Assembly: GCA_021648225.1 (NCBI GenBank) | Contig: JAKITE010000010.1 | Coordinates: 1 to 40,610 of the forward strand | Direction of reading: 5' to 3' | Source of the DNA: Paracoccaceae bacterium | GTDB lineage: Bacteria > Pseudomonadota > Alphaproteobacteria > Rhodobacterales > Rhodobacteraceae | Length of the DNA: 40,610 nt | Shown here: one piece after another, positions 7,671 to 16,383 of the stretch | Numbering within the stretch: the first letter of the stretch is position 1 | Layout: every line of letters begins with the position of its first letter | Program-made: the position numbers and the translations under genes | Notes under the pieces: model-generated | The model's database searches: none | What the model was told of the DNA's origin: nothing | Seen by the model: the letters and a program-made list of their open reading frames with translations, nothing else

Positions 7671-9344
7671 TTATTTTTTGCGAAACGCACGGTTGCCCGC
7701 GCGGGCCAGCAAAATAACCGGCAGCAATCCGGTTAGCGTAACCAATAAGGCAGCAGGCGCAGCGGCTGGCAGGTTTTCAAGCGATGCCTGCCCGTAAACC
7801 CGTGTTGCCAAAGTATCAAAATTAAACGGCCGCAAAATCAGCGTTGCCGGTAATTCTTTGACCGCATCAACAAAAACCAGCAGCCCCGCCACCAGCACCG
7901 AACCACGGATCAAAGGCACCTGCACCGACCAAAGTGTCTGCCATGAATTGCGCCCCAATGATCGCGACGCCATTTCCATGGAGGGCGTCACCCGCCCCAA
8001 TGCCGCATCAATCCCGCCCTGCGGAATGGCAAAAAACCGCACGATATACGCAAAAATAATCGCAGCAGAAGAACCTGTCAGGATCAGACCTATATCGACC
8101 CCCAAACGCGATTCAACAAAATCCGCCAGAGCATTGTCAAACGCCGCCAGCGGGATCAACAAGCCAATCGCCAGAACCGCGCCGGGTGCTGCATAACCAA
8201 TTGCGGTTAACGGCATTAAAATACGCGGTAATCGCAGCCGTGATCGACGCGCGCCAAACACCATAAACAAAGCCCCGAGCACCACCAGCAAGGCGGCCGT
8301 GGCCCCTAAAAACACCGTATTTCCCGCTGCGCGCCACAGGCTCGGGTCTGCCCAGGTATCCAGATGCGCCATGGCATTGGACCCGATCACCCCCAGCGGC
8401 AAAACAAACCCCAGAAGAAACGGCAACAAACAGGCAATGCTGGCCAATAATGCCCGAAACCCGCGTAAACGTTCGGGGGTTACCGGGGTTATGCGCGCTG
8501 AAAGGCTGTGAAACCGCCGCTTTTTCCGGTTCAGTTTTTCAAATACCGCCAGCACCAGCACCAGTGTCAGAATAACGCTGGCAATTTGCGCGGCGCCACC
8601 GGCGTTATAGCCTTGTAACCAAACCGTAAAAATTCCGGTGGTCAGGGTTTGCACGGCAAAATAATCCACCGTGCCAAAATCATTCAAGGTCTCCATCATC
8701 ACAATCGCCAGACTGGCGGCAATGGCGGGACGTGCCAAAGGCAGGGCCACACGAAAAAAGCTCTGCCATGGGCCGCAACCAAGCGCGCGCGAAACCTCGA
8801 TCATATTTGCCGATTGTTCGCGAAACGCGGCCCGCGACATCAGATAAACATAAGGATATAGCGACAATGTCAGAACCAGCGCCGCAAACCAGATAGAGCG
8901 GATTTCGGGAAACCAGTAGTTTTGCGAATTTTCCCAACCGAAAAAACCGCGCATCCATGTCTGGACCGGTCCCGCATATTCCAGGAAATCAACCAGCGCA
9001 TAAGCACCGATATAAGCAGGAATGGCCAAAGGCATCAACAAGGCCCATTCCAGCACACGGCGCAGCGGAAACCGTTTCATCACCACCAGCCAGGCAGTGC
9101 CGGTGCCGATAATGCCGGCCCCCAAACCAACCGTAACCATTAAAATCAGGGAATTGCGGAAATAACGTGGCAAAGTAGTGGCCAACAAATGCTTCCAGAT
9201 ATTTTCAGATGGAAAAAACGCAATCCACACTACCGCAAACAATGGTGCCAGAATCAGCAATGCAATTAGAATACTGCCCGCAGACCATATATCCAGACGG
9301 GCTTTTCGATGGGATTTGTATATCTGACTAGTTTTATCAACCAT
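7671..9344 (-). CDS. Fused ABC transporter permease, Fe3+ (FbpB/SfuB) type
   Basis: The 557-residue protein is a tandem fusion of two binding-protein-dependent permease domains. Each has a cytoplasmic EAA-like loop (A-L-G-C-G-P-W-Q near residue 205 and S-L-G-R-N-S-W-Q near residue 470) that would contact the ATPase. About twelve membrane helices are visible. Length and motif spacing match ferric iron permeases of the FbpB family; thiamine ThiP-type proteins are the main alternative. No ATPase or iron-binding protein lies beside it, so the partners must be encoded elsewhere. It starts at an ATG 40 bp upstream of the neighbouring HIUase-like gene and converges on the AEC permease. Confidence 0.82.
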   Translation of the reverse strand: MVDKTSQIYKSHRKARLDIWSAGSILIALLILAPLFAVVWIAFFPSENIWKHLLATTLPRYFRNSLILMVTVGLGAGIIGTGTAWLVVMKRFPLRRVLEWALLMPLAIPAYIGAYALVDFLEYAGPVQTWMRGFFGWENSQNYWFPEIRSIWFAALVLTLSLYPYVYLMSRAAFREQSANMIEVSRALGCGPWQSFFRVALPLARPAIAASLAIVMMETLNDFGTVDYFAVQTLTTGIFTVWLQGYNAGGAAQIASVILTLVLVLAVFEKLNRKKRRFHSLSARITPVTPERLRGFRALLASIACLLPFLLGFVLPLGVIGSNAMAHLDTWADPSLWRAAGNTVFLGATAALLVVLGALFMVFGARRSRLRLPRILMPLTAIGYAAPGAVLAIGLLIPLAAFDNALADFVESRLGVDIGLILTGSSAAIIFAYIVRFFAIPQGGIDAALGRVTPSMEMASRSLGRNSWQTLWSVQVPLIRGSVLVAGLLVFVDAVKELPATLILRPFNFDTLATRVYGQASLENLPAAAPAALLVTLTGLLPVILLARAGNRAFRKK

Positions 9345-9384
9345 ATCGGAGGCATAATCCCAACCGATACCAAAAGTCCAGCAA

Positions 9385-9735
9385 TTATGCCATGGTCAGG
9401 CTGTATCCAAACGGCGTAACCGAAACAATCACCCGTGAAATCTGGTTAATATCGGAAATACCGAACCGGATCGGCAGCAGATCAACAAATTTCAGGGTTG
9501 GTAGCACATAGCCCTTTTGCAGAAAATAAGACCCGAGTGCCACCGTGGCCTCGTAATAACCAGACGGGTCATCGGTTTGGTCATTACGAATAATCGTGAC
9601 CTTGCCCTTTTCATCCGAAACCAGCTGGTTAACCGGATGCCAAACGCCATCAACCGTTTTTTGAACATCGACTTCAACATTATCAATCGGTTGCCCGCGT
9701 GTAACGTCAACCAAATAAAGAACCAATTCAGCCAT
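9385..9735 (-). CDS. Transthyretin/HIUase-fold protein lacking catalytic residues (copy 1)
   Basis: The 116-residue protein aligns along its length with 5-hydroxyisourate hydrolase: L-V-D-V-T-R-G-Q-P near the N-terminus, a G-Y-Y-E-A-T-V strand, and a C-terminal S-V-T-P-F-G-Y-S. The enzyme's catalytic set is missing. The N-terminal His is Tyr, the D-G-R arginine is Lys, the H-Y-H-V segment reads I-S-R-V, and the terminal Y-R-G-S is replaced by L-T-M-A. It should fold as a transthyretin-like beta-sandwich but not hydrolyse 5-hydroxyisourate. It has no signal peptide. The ATG at 9735 was chosen over a TTG at 9741. It is followed in the genome by the paralogue at 9807-10154. Confidence 0.7.
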   Translation of the reverse strand: MAELVLYLVDVTRGQPIDNVEVDVQKTVDGVWHPVNQLVSDEKGKVTIIRNDQTDDPSGYYEATVALGSYFLQKGYVLPTLKFVDLLPIRFGISDINQISRVIVSVTPFGYSLTMA

Positions 9736-9776
9736 TACCAATCCCGTTTTTTATAAATACCTAAAATATAAATACT

Positions 9777-9811
9777 CTTGATCAAGCATGAATAAAATAA
9801 TCTTGATCAAG
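9777..9811. promoter_or_regulatory. Tandem 10-bp palindromes between the HIUase-like paralogues
   Basis: The perfect palindrome CTTGATCAAG occurs at 9777-9786 and 9802-9811. The copies lie 25 bp apart (about 2.4 helical turns) and sit in similar A+T-rich surroundings, so a longer imperfect direct repeat of about 20 bp can be drawn. They lie just upstream of the copy 1 gene; the second copy overlaps the stop of the copy 2 gene. Paired operators for a dimeric repressor are plausible; nothing in the window identifies the protein. Confidence 0.45.
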
Positions 9812-10154
9812 TATAAACCACTGTATACCCATATGGCGTCACAGACAAAACAATTTCGCTGTCTTCAACTGCATCTTCCATACCAAAGCGTAATGGCAGG
9901 ATGTCGACAAACTTCATTTGCGGCAAAGAATACCCGCATTCGGTAAAATAGGCGCCTAAAAACACCATTACCTCGTAATACCCGCCATTTTCCAAATGCT
10001 CGCCATCGGCAAGCACTACAAACCCGTCCAGATTGGTGCGGGTTTTGGAAACCAGCTCCCAGTTTCCTTCGACAATTTTCCGGGTCTCTATGGCAACATT
10101 TTCAGCAAAACCGCCATTTGTGCTGTCGATTATTTTGATTGCCAAATTGGCCAT
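9807..10154 (-). CDS. Transthyretin/HIUase-fold protein lacking catalytic residues (copy 2)
   Basis: The 115-residue paralogue of the gene at 9385-9735 shares the same plan (G-Y-Y-E-V-M-V strand; F-V-D-I-L-P-L-R-F-G; V-T-P-Y-G-Y-T near the end). The catalytic positions of HIUase are again lost. The N-terminal His position is Lys, the D-G-R arginine is Phe, no H-Y-H-V segment is present, and the protein ends V-V-Y-T instead of Y-R-G-S. The two copies clearly differ in sequence, so the duplication is old. The start ATG at 10154 has a good ribosome site (GGAG, 8 bp upstream). It is divergent from the glycosyltransferase at 10384. The function is unknown; ligand binding is one possibility for the fold. 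Confidence 0.7.
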   Translation of the reverse strand: MANLAIKIIDSTNGGFAENVAIETRKIVEGNWELVSKTRTNLDGFVVLADGEHLENGGYYEVMVFLGAYFTECGYSLPQMKFVDILPLRFGMEDAVEDSEIVLSVTPYGYTVVYT

Positions 10155-10220
10155 GATTTACTCCGGAACGATTGATGGGTGGGATACTCGGCCAAAAAAA
10201 ACAATTACTTTTTTTGAATA

Positions 10221-10240
10221 CTTGCCAATGCATAGGCAAG
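10221..10240. promoter_or_regulatory. Inverted repeat in the divergent promoter region
   Basis: CTTGCC (10221-10226) and GGCAAG (10235-10240) form a perfect 6-bp inverted repeat around an 8-bp spacer, in the 229-bp A-rich gap between the divergent HIUase-like and glycosyltransferase genes. No U-tract follows directly, so an operator is more likely than a terminator. A TTGACA hexamer at 10343-10348 could serve as a -35 for the glycosyltransferase gene, but its -10 is poor. Confidence 0.35.
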
Positions 10241-10383
10241 TAAAGAAAAAATCACAAAGCAAACAAAAAACCCTGATTTTTCAACCAAAGGATTATCTGC
10301 CCAACCAACTTACAGCTTTGGCAATCTTGCGGACACTGACAATTTGACATAGCAGTAAACAAACGCACAAAAGGCGCGCAAAA

Positions 10384-12624
10384 TTGACAAAGACCTGCTT
10401 TATTATCGAAGAGCTGTATCCCAAGGATCTGGGCGGTATTGGCCGTTTGATGCATAATATTCTTTTGCATAGCCACAGCCTTGATCCGGGGCATTCCTTG
10501 CATGTGGTGATGCCGGCACAATCCGGTCAAAACCGGAAAACCCTGTCGGATAGCTTTGCCAATATCGTTACTTTTCACTATGTTGATCATGATGAAAATA
10601 TTGCACGGCGACTAAATATCGCTGGGCTTTCCAACGCAGCAGCATCCCGGAACCTAACGGAACCATTCCTGAAAGGCATGGGGTATCTGGACGCGATTTT
10701 ACAAGCCGAAAAGAAAATCGGCGCAAAATTTGATCATATCGAAATCCCTGACCATCTGGGGCTTGGCGCGATTTTGCTTAGCGCCAAAAAAGCCGGTGTG
10801 GCCTTTGCACAAACCGATATTACCTGTCGGGTGCATTCAACCCTGTCGCTGATCATAGATCACGAACCTTTTTACCATTCGCGCAATAACTGGCTGGCCC
10901 CACGGCTGGAAATGGAACGTCAAAGCCTGCGCGACGCTGACCGGGTGATTGTCCATTTGCCTGCCTTGGCAAAATGCAACCAAACCCATTTCAACCTGCC
11001 GGATACATGGCTGGAAAAGGTCGAGGTCGCTTTTCCACCGGCAATCTGGCCCGAAACCAGCGTGCCGATTTCCGATACCGGAAAAGACGCCGATTTTATT
11101 TTTACCTCGCGGTTCCAGCCCTTTAAGCGGCCCGAGCTGTTTATCAGGGCAGCGCTTACGCTGTTAAATTCAAAAAGCGATTTTACCGGTAATTTCCGGT
11201 TAATTTCTTACGGGTTTGATCAATATTATATTGATGATTTACGCCTGATGGTGCCCGCCCGCTTCAGACCGCGCATTCGTATCGAAACCAATCTTTCTGA
11301 AAATACACGCCAATCAGCAATTTCCAGCGGCAGGGTTGTGCAATGCTCGGCTTTTGAAAGCCTTTGCACATTGGCTTTTGAAATTTCAAAAGCGGGCCGG
11401 CCTTTGCTGCTTGCCAAGGATTGTCTGGCCTTTGGTGAAACCGGTATTTGGCAAGACGGTGATAATTGTTTGATGTTTGATCCCGACCCGGGCAGCCTTG
11501 CCGCCGCGATGGAACATTCACGACATTGGCAACCCAAAACAATCGTCAAAACCGCAAGTGATGCTTATTATTTTCACAAACCGGCAATCAGCCCTGCCCC
11601 GCACAAAGCTGAATCCAAGGCTGCTATATTCATTGGCCCTTTGTTAAACCAACCGGATTTTGACGGTTTTGCCGATTATTACAAAGAAAACCCGTCCGCG
11701 CGCGCATTTGCCAGCGAGGCAAATATTTTGCGCTTTGCCGCAAAAGAACAAAAAAACCTGATCCAATTACACCCCCATAAAACCCAAGGCCAGCAGCTGC
11801 GTGAATATGTTGCGTTGGCGGATGGGCCGGTGGTAATTGCATCGCCAAACACCTTGCCAAGTGCCGGCTTTATTACCTCGGGGCTGGCCTGTATCAGCCC
11901 CGGCCAGATTTACACCAGCAACAGTAAAACCGTTGATGGCAGGCTAAATATTTACCCCGGAAATATGCCCAGCATTCTGGCATCGGATTATCGTTTTGCA
12001 CCGCTTTGTGTGATGCTGCATTCGGATGATTGTAATATCATCGGCAAGCAAGATGATCGAGACCTGTTGCCTAGGCTGCTGACTAGAATTGCCAAATCAG
12101 ATCTTGATATTATTCATAACCCTTTGCCGCAACTGCTTGAAATCAAACCTTTAATTGATGTTTTACCAGATCGAAGGATTCTGGGGTTTGACCCGTCTCC
12201 TGCTTGGCACAACGGGGTTAGAACCATCGGCATTGATCTGAAATCCGCCAGATTCAATGATTTTCTGGTTGTAAAGCCGGTTGATTTAACGGGGCAAATC
12301 GACCCCGTAATTGCGCTGTTAAAAGATACCGATCTGGCGTTTCAGCTAACCGCTGATCCCGGCTATTCTGACAGAATTCTGGCGATAAACATTCGCAATT
12401 CAGGTGCAGACGGGGTTGCAAAAGTCTCGTTACATCAAACCGGAACCGACGCAGCGCTTGAACGGCACAAAAACGGCCAGCAATGCCGTAATATCCGCGC
12501 AGGGCAAGCCTATCAGATGCGCTGGGGGCCATTATTTGACGATGCCAACCTTGTTCTGGTGGTTTCATCAGACCAGGATACCAGCTTGGAAATAAATGAA
12601 ATTTCAGTAATTTCGCGCGAATAA
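10384..12624 (+). CDS. Large multidomain glycosyltransferase (GT4-like N-terminal half)
   Basis: The 746-residue protein begins with a Rossmann-like donor/acceptor domain (residues 1-200; D-L-G-G-I-G-R near the N-terminus). It then has a second GT-B half with F-T-S-R-F-Q-P-F-K-R-P-E-L-F (about 240-255) and the nucleotide-sugar site S-A-F-E-S-L-C-T-L-A-F-E (about 320-331). That is the retaining GT4 pattern. Residues about 415-600 form another globular domain that I cannot name, and a beta-rich tail (about 600-746) follows. The start appears to be TTG at 10384; the next ATG would remove the first beta strand. It probably works in the cytoplasm on a surface polysaccharide or glycoprotein, with the two transferases that follow directly. 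Confidence 0.75.
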   Translation: MTKTCFIIEELYPKDLGGIGRLMHNILLHSHSLDPGHSLHVVMPAQSGQNRKTLSDSFANIVTFHYVDHDENIARRLNIAGLSNAAASRNLTEPFLKGMGYLDAILQAEKKIGAKFDHIEIPDHLGLGAILLSAKKAGVAFAQTDITCRVHSTLSLIIDHEPFYHSRNNWLAPRLEMERQSLRDADRVIVHLPALAKCNQTHFNLPDTWLEKVEVAFPPAIWPETSVPISDTGKDADFIFTSRFQPFKRPELFIRAALTLLNSKSDFTGNFRLISYGFDQYYIDDLRLMVPARFRPRIRIETNLSENTRQSAISSGRVVQCSAFESLCTLAFEISKAGRPLLLAKDCLAFGETGIWQDGDNCLMFDPDPGSLAAAMEHSRHWQPKTIVKTASDAYYFHKPAISPAPHKAESKAAIFIGPLLNQPDFDGFADYYKENPSARAFASEANILRFAAKEQKNLIQLHPHKTQGQQLREYVALADGPVVIASPNTLPSAGFITSGLACISPGQIYTSNSKTVDGRLNIYPGNMPSILASDYRFAPLCVMLHSDDCNIIGKQDDRDLLPRLLTRIAKSDLDIIHNPLPQLLEIKPLIDVLPDRRILGFDPSPAWHNGVRTIGIDLKSARFNDFLVVKPVDLTGQIDPVIALLKDTDLAFQLTADPGYSDRILAINIRNSGADGVAKVSLHQTGTDAALERHKNGQQCRNIRAGQAYQMRWGPLFDDANLVLVVSSDQDTSLEINEISVISRE

Positions 12625-12631
12625 CAATGTT

Positions 12632-14800
12632 GTGCTGGCAATATCTGCGCCAAACCCTAAAATACCCGAAATGCGCCTTGTGGCCCACAACCGAGAATCT
12701 GATTTGACCTGCGCCACCGCCATCGTAAATATCCACAAAGAAGGCCTGTTACTGGCGCCGACCCTGAATAGTCTACGGCTGGCAAAGCAAAACGCCGTGG
12801 TCGCGGGATATGAAATTGAACTGCTGATCATTGCCGATAATGCCGACCAGTTAACCGTTGGCATCGCCGAACAATATCTGGATGTGATTGACCGGATTAT
12901 TCCGGTTGAATTTGCCGATCTTGGCGCCTCGCGCGAATATGGCATTACGCAGGCCAAAAACGACTGGGTATTTTTGCATGATGGCGATGATTTGTTTTCA
13001 TCAAACTGGTTCACCAGGTTTTTTGAAATGCAGGCCAATGGCGAAATAGACGATCGCACCATCTATCACACCAGCCTGTTTGCCCGTTTTGGTGTTGAAA
13101 CCGATATTCGCCAGATGATTGATTCATGGGATGCACGGTTTCACCCGCTTTTTCTGGCTTCGGAATGGTATTTCTCCAATAAATCGGTATTGAACCGCAA
13201 GATTTTTGATGACTTCCCGATGCCCTATAATGATAAACGCATCGGTATCGGCAACGAAGACTGGACATGGTCTTGCCATACCATCAACGCTGGTATCCGC
13301 CATAGCTATCTACCTGAAACCATCTGTTTTTATCGCACCAAATCTGCCGAAACCAGCCTGGGCCTGACGCCCGGCATGATCCACGACGCCTCGCCGTTAT
13401 TTGACCCCGAAAATATCCTGCGCCACGAAATCCAGCGGGCCGAACGCCCCGAGCGTATTCGCGCTTTTGCCGATTCCATGACCACAAAAGGCAATCCGGT
13501 GATTGGCGATGGCCTGCCAGCTGACTGGTTTTGGCACGAAGTAACCTTGCAAGGCGCGTTTGAATCCCTGATCAGCGATTACCTTGCGGTGCCCCACGGG
13601 GTGCTGCGCTGCCAACTGCCCAACCTGCATTACAACGTGGTCAGTGCCACCCAGTTTTTAATGCGCGATCTCGACGAGCGGCCAAAAATATTTATCTTTG
13701 CCACCATGGAAAACCTGTGTGGCGCTGACAAAATTATCGAGCTGTTCCTAAAAGCCAGCCATGACCACAACAACCAAAGCCACCAGCCGGTTTTGGTGGT
13801 GGACGAGGGCGAACATGTGTTTTCCGATTTTGGCCTAATGGGCCGTTTCGGGGCAAAAGTCATTTGCACCTCGCATTTCCAGCGGTTTTACCGGCCCGAG
13901 GAATATTACCACAACCGGTTGTTAATGCGCCCGATGGTGCAGTTCAAAGGCAGCATTATTATTGATCTGGGGTCAGATACATTTGCCAGACTTTTTCAGG
14001 AATTCCACCGGGTTTTGCTTGAGAACTTCAGCAGCCTGTCAGCCGTATTATTTGATAATTCCCAAGACGTTATGTCGCCTGCGCTTAATAATATCGCGCA
14101 GAATCTAAGGCTGGCAAAAGCCCATAACGGTAAGGAAATGCAGGTGTATGCACAGGAAACCCTTGTGCAAGATCTGAGCCATAATTTTGCCCCGCATATC
14201 CATACCTGGCCAGACGGGTTTAGCGATGCGGTCCGCAGCGTCACCCAGCACCGTTTTCGCAGCATAACCCACGCGGACAGCTTTGATCTGCACGGATTAT
14301 TAACCGTGCCAGAACCCGCTATTGCGCCCTCCTCCCCAGCATTATCCTTTGGCAAAGCTGTTGGTTTTCAGGTTGAACAAAGTGGCGAGGTCGAATTTCT
14401 GATCCTGAAACATGACCGTGTGAAATCCTATTTATACAAAACCGGCGATACATGGATGCCGAAATCATGGTATCTCGAGGCCCTTGAGTTTCTGCGGAAC
14501 AACAAACATATCTGGATCGTGCCACCCCAAATATCGGTGTCAAAAGACCCGTCGGGAAAACACACCAGCCGCTGGAACACATTCTCGAAACCGCAAGATA
14601 TATTTTCGGTCTGGTATGACCAGTGTTTTACCGCTGAAAACATGCCCATCGCGGTAATAACCCGCGAACCAATTTGCAAAACCCCGCCCAAAACCGCCGC
14701 AGAGCTGGCCAAAGCATTGTATTATTATTGCGCAGACCCCGATAAAAAAGTCAGCGCTTGTGGCGAAACACTGGCAATTGCAACAGGGGAATTCCGATGA
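12632..14800 (+). CDS. GT2-type glycosyltransferase with a large C-terminal domain
   Basis: The 722-residue protein opens with a GT-A fold: C-A-T-A-I-V-N-I-H-K-E-G near residue 27, an A-S-R-E-Y-G-I segment, and the metal-binding D-G-D-D motif (H-D-G-D-D at about 115). An E-D-W-T-W acceptor-side motif at about 210 is typical of GT2 inverting transferases. Residues about 350-600 form a second, less clear domain, possibly another transferase fold, followed by a short tail. I use the GTG at 12632; an ATG at 12671 is the alternative, and neither has a strong ribosome site. The gene lies 7 bp after the previous transferase, and its stop overlaps the next start by ATGA, so the three form one operon. 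Confidence 0.75.
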   Translation: MLAISAPNPKIPEMRLVAHNRESDLTCATAIVNIHKEGLLLAPTLNSLRLAKQNAVVAGYEIELLIIADNADQLTVGIAEQYLDVIDRIIPVEFADLGASREYGITQAKNDWVFLHDGDDLFSSNWFTRFFEMQANGEIDDRTIYHTSLFARFGVETDIRQMIDSWDARFHPLFLASEWYFSNKSVLNRKIFDDFPMPYNDKRIGIGNEDWTWSCHTINAGIRHSYLPETICFYRTKSAETSLGLTPGMIHDASPLFDPENILRHEIQRAERPERIRAFADSMTTKGNPVIGDGLPADWFWHEVTLQGAFESLISDYLAVPHGVLRCQLPNLHYNVVSATQFLMRDLDERPKIFIFATMENLCGADKIIELFLKASHDHNNQSHQPVLVVDEGEHVFSDFGLMGRFGAKVICTSHFQRFYRPEEYYHNRLLMRPMVQFKGSIIIDLGSDTFARLFQEFHRVLLENFSSLSAVLFDNSQDVMSPALNNIAQNLRLAKAHNGKEMQVYAQETLVQDLSHNFAPHIHTWPDGFSDAVRSVTQHRFRSITHADSFDLHGLLTVPEPAIAPSSPALSFGKAVGFQVEQSGEVEFLILKHDRVKSYLYKTGDTWMPKSWYLEALEFLRNNKHIWIVPPQISVSKDPSGKHTSRWNTFSKPQDIFSVWYDQCFTAENMPIAVITREPICKTPPKTAAELAKALYYYCADPDKKVSACGETLAIATGEFR

Positions 14801-16383
14801 ACGGCGCGCAGATTTCCAGCTATTGGCAGGCCTATCTTGACCTGATCGAGCTTTGGGCAAAAGGCATATGGGACGAGGCCGATCTGGCCGCGCATTTCAA
14901 AAACCATGGCCAAGCCGAGGGTCGCCGTATAACCGACAGGGCTGATGCACCCAAAGATTGGTCCGATTGGCATTATTTCAAAAACTCCCGCGACCATTAT
15001 CAATGGTGGTGGCGCAAAGGCGTGATTGACAGCGGTGTTTATGCGGCTTTGATCGAGGGCGACGCGGCAATGCAACGCGGCTGTGTTTCGCGCGATGCGC
15101 ATATCCAAAAAATCACGGCAATGTCGCAAACTGCTTTGGAACAGCTGGTTGAAAATGGTCAAGACCACCCCGGCAACGGGCCGCTTGCTGCGGTTTCCAG
15201 CGAAAACATGCAATGGGGGGCGCAGAAATCTATCGGGCTTTTGCCGCTAACCGATGCGCTGACACGGGAATTTTCAGGCCGGTTTGGCTATGTGATTGTA
15301 TTGCCATGGCTTGAATCAGGCGGGGCCGAACTGGTCGGGCTTTGGCATTATCTGGCGGCGCGTGAACTGGGGCTTGAACCATTGATCATACTGGCTGACA
15401 AACCCGATGTAACCGAGCGGTTTCTGGCCCATGACCTGAACATTCTGAACCTGCCGGAAATCTATGCAAAAGCCACCGGCAACCAATATAACGACCTGAC
15501 AAAAGAAGACCGCACCCAGGTTTTAACCGCAGCCATCGAGGTTATACAGCCGCAAACCCTGCACCTGATCCATTCATTCATCGGCTATAGCGCATTATCG
15601 GACAAGCCCCTTAAAACCCGAATTCGCGCCGCTTGTGAAACCATTTTTGTGTCTGCTTTTTGCCCGCATATCCACGCGCCGGGCAACTTTGACGGTTACT
15701 TTCGCTATATCCCTGAAATCCATGATATTGTTGATAAATTTGTCTTTGACAACGACTGGTATTTGCGTGAAATGCAGATGATGTATCAGCTTCCGGCAAG
15801 GCAAACCACTGCCCTGAAATACCCGATTGACAGGGTTAAGCCTGTGAAAGCAGTGGCTATGAAACGGCCCAAAGTCCTGTGGGCCAGCCGGTTTGACAGC
15901 CAGAAAAACCCGCAAATTGTCGCGGATATTGCCCGCCACCTGCCGGAGCTTGATTTTGTCATGTATGGTCGGCGGGTGCTGGGGGATGTGGAAATTGACT
16001 GGCAAAATATGCCCGGGAATGTAACCGACGGCGGCGAGTTTTTTAATATTGACGCATTGCCGTTTGAGGAATGTTTTGCCTTTCTTTACACGTCAAAATT
16101 TGACGGAACGCCGAATATTTTGATGGAAATCGCGTCACGCGGCTTGCCGATTGTCACCGCCAATATTGGCGGCATTGCCGGGTTTCTGGGCGACGAGTGG
16201 CCCGAATACATCTCGGACCCCGAGGATGTGCTAGGCTATGTTGCCAGCCTGAAACGCCTGAACAAAGACCGTAACCATGCCAAAAAACTGCTGGATATTC
16301 AAAGCAAAATCCTGAAAGACGAACGCAGTTTCAAGGCGTTTGTGGCGGCTAAATCCGCGCTGGTTACAGCTTCATATACTTGA
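14797..16383 (+). CDS. GT4-family glycosyltransferase
   Basis: The 528-residue protein has a roughly 150-residue Trp-rich N-terminal region (W-W-W-R-K-G near 70), then a GT-B fold. Its N-half contains V-L-P-W-L-E-S-G-G-A-E, the loop that binds the donor in GT4 enzymes. Its C-half contains W-A-S-R-F-D-S-Q-K-N-P and the motif F-D-G-T-P-N-I-L-M-E-I-A-S-R-G-L-P, the E-x7-E-like nucleotide-sugar site. The ATG at 14797 was chosen because AGGGGA precedes it and it overlaps the previous stop (ATGA). Its last 20 bp overlap the 3' end of the convergent sulfotransferase gene. Confidence 0.85.
   Translation: MNGAQISSYWQAYLDLIELWAKGIWDEADLAAHFKNHGQAEGRRITDRADAPKDWSDWHYFKNSRDHYQWWWRKGVIDSGVYAALIEGDAAMQRGCVSRDAHIQKITAMSQTALEQLVENGQDHPGNGPLAAVSSENMQWGAQKSIGLLPLTDALTREFSGRFGYVIVLPWLESGGAELVGLWHYLAARELGLEPLIILADKPDVTERFLAHDLNILNLPEIYAKATGNQYNDLTKEDRTQVLTAAIEVIQPQTLHLIHSFIGYSALSDKPLKTRIRAACETIFVSAFCPHIHAPGNFDGYFRYIPEIHDIVDKFVFDNDWYLREMQMMYQLPARQTTALKYPIDRVKPVKAVAMKRPKVLWASRFDSQKNPQIVADIARHLPELDFVMYGRRVLGDVEIDWQNMPGNVTDGGEFFNIDALPFEECFAFLYTSKFDGTPNILMEIASRGLPIVTANIGGIAGFLGDEWPEYISDPEDVLGYVASLKRLNKDRNHAKKLLDIQSKILKDERSFKAFVAAKSALVTASYT

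Noticed and set aside
9777..9811. FNR/FnrL binding sites, from TTGAT and ATCAA in the repeats
   Set aside because: The half-sites are joined directly (TTGATCAA) without the four-base spacer of an FNR box, so these are plain palindromes.
9385..10154. Functional 5-hydroxyisourate hydrolases
   Set aside because: The catalytic His and Arg residues and the terminal Y-R-G-S are replaced in both copies.
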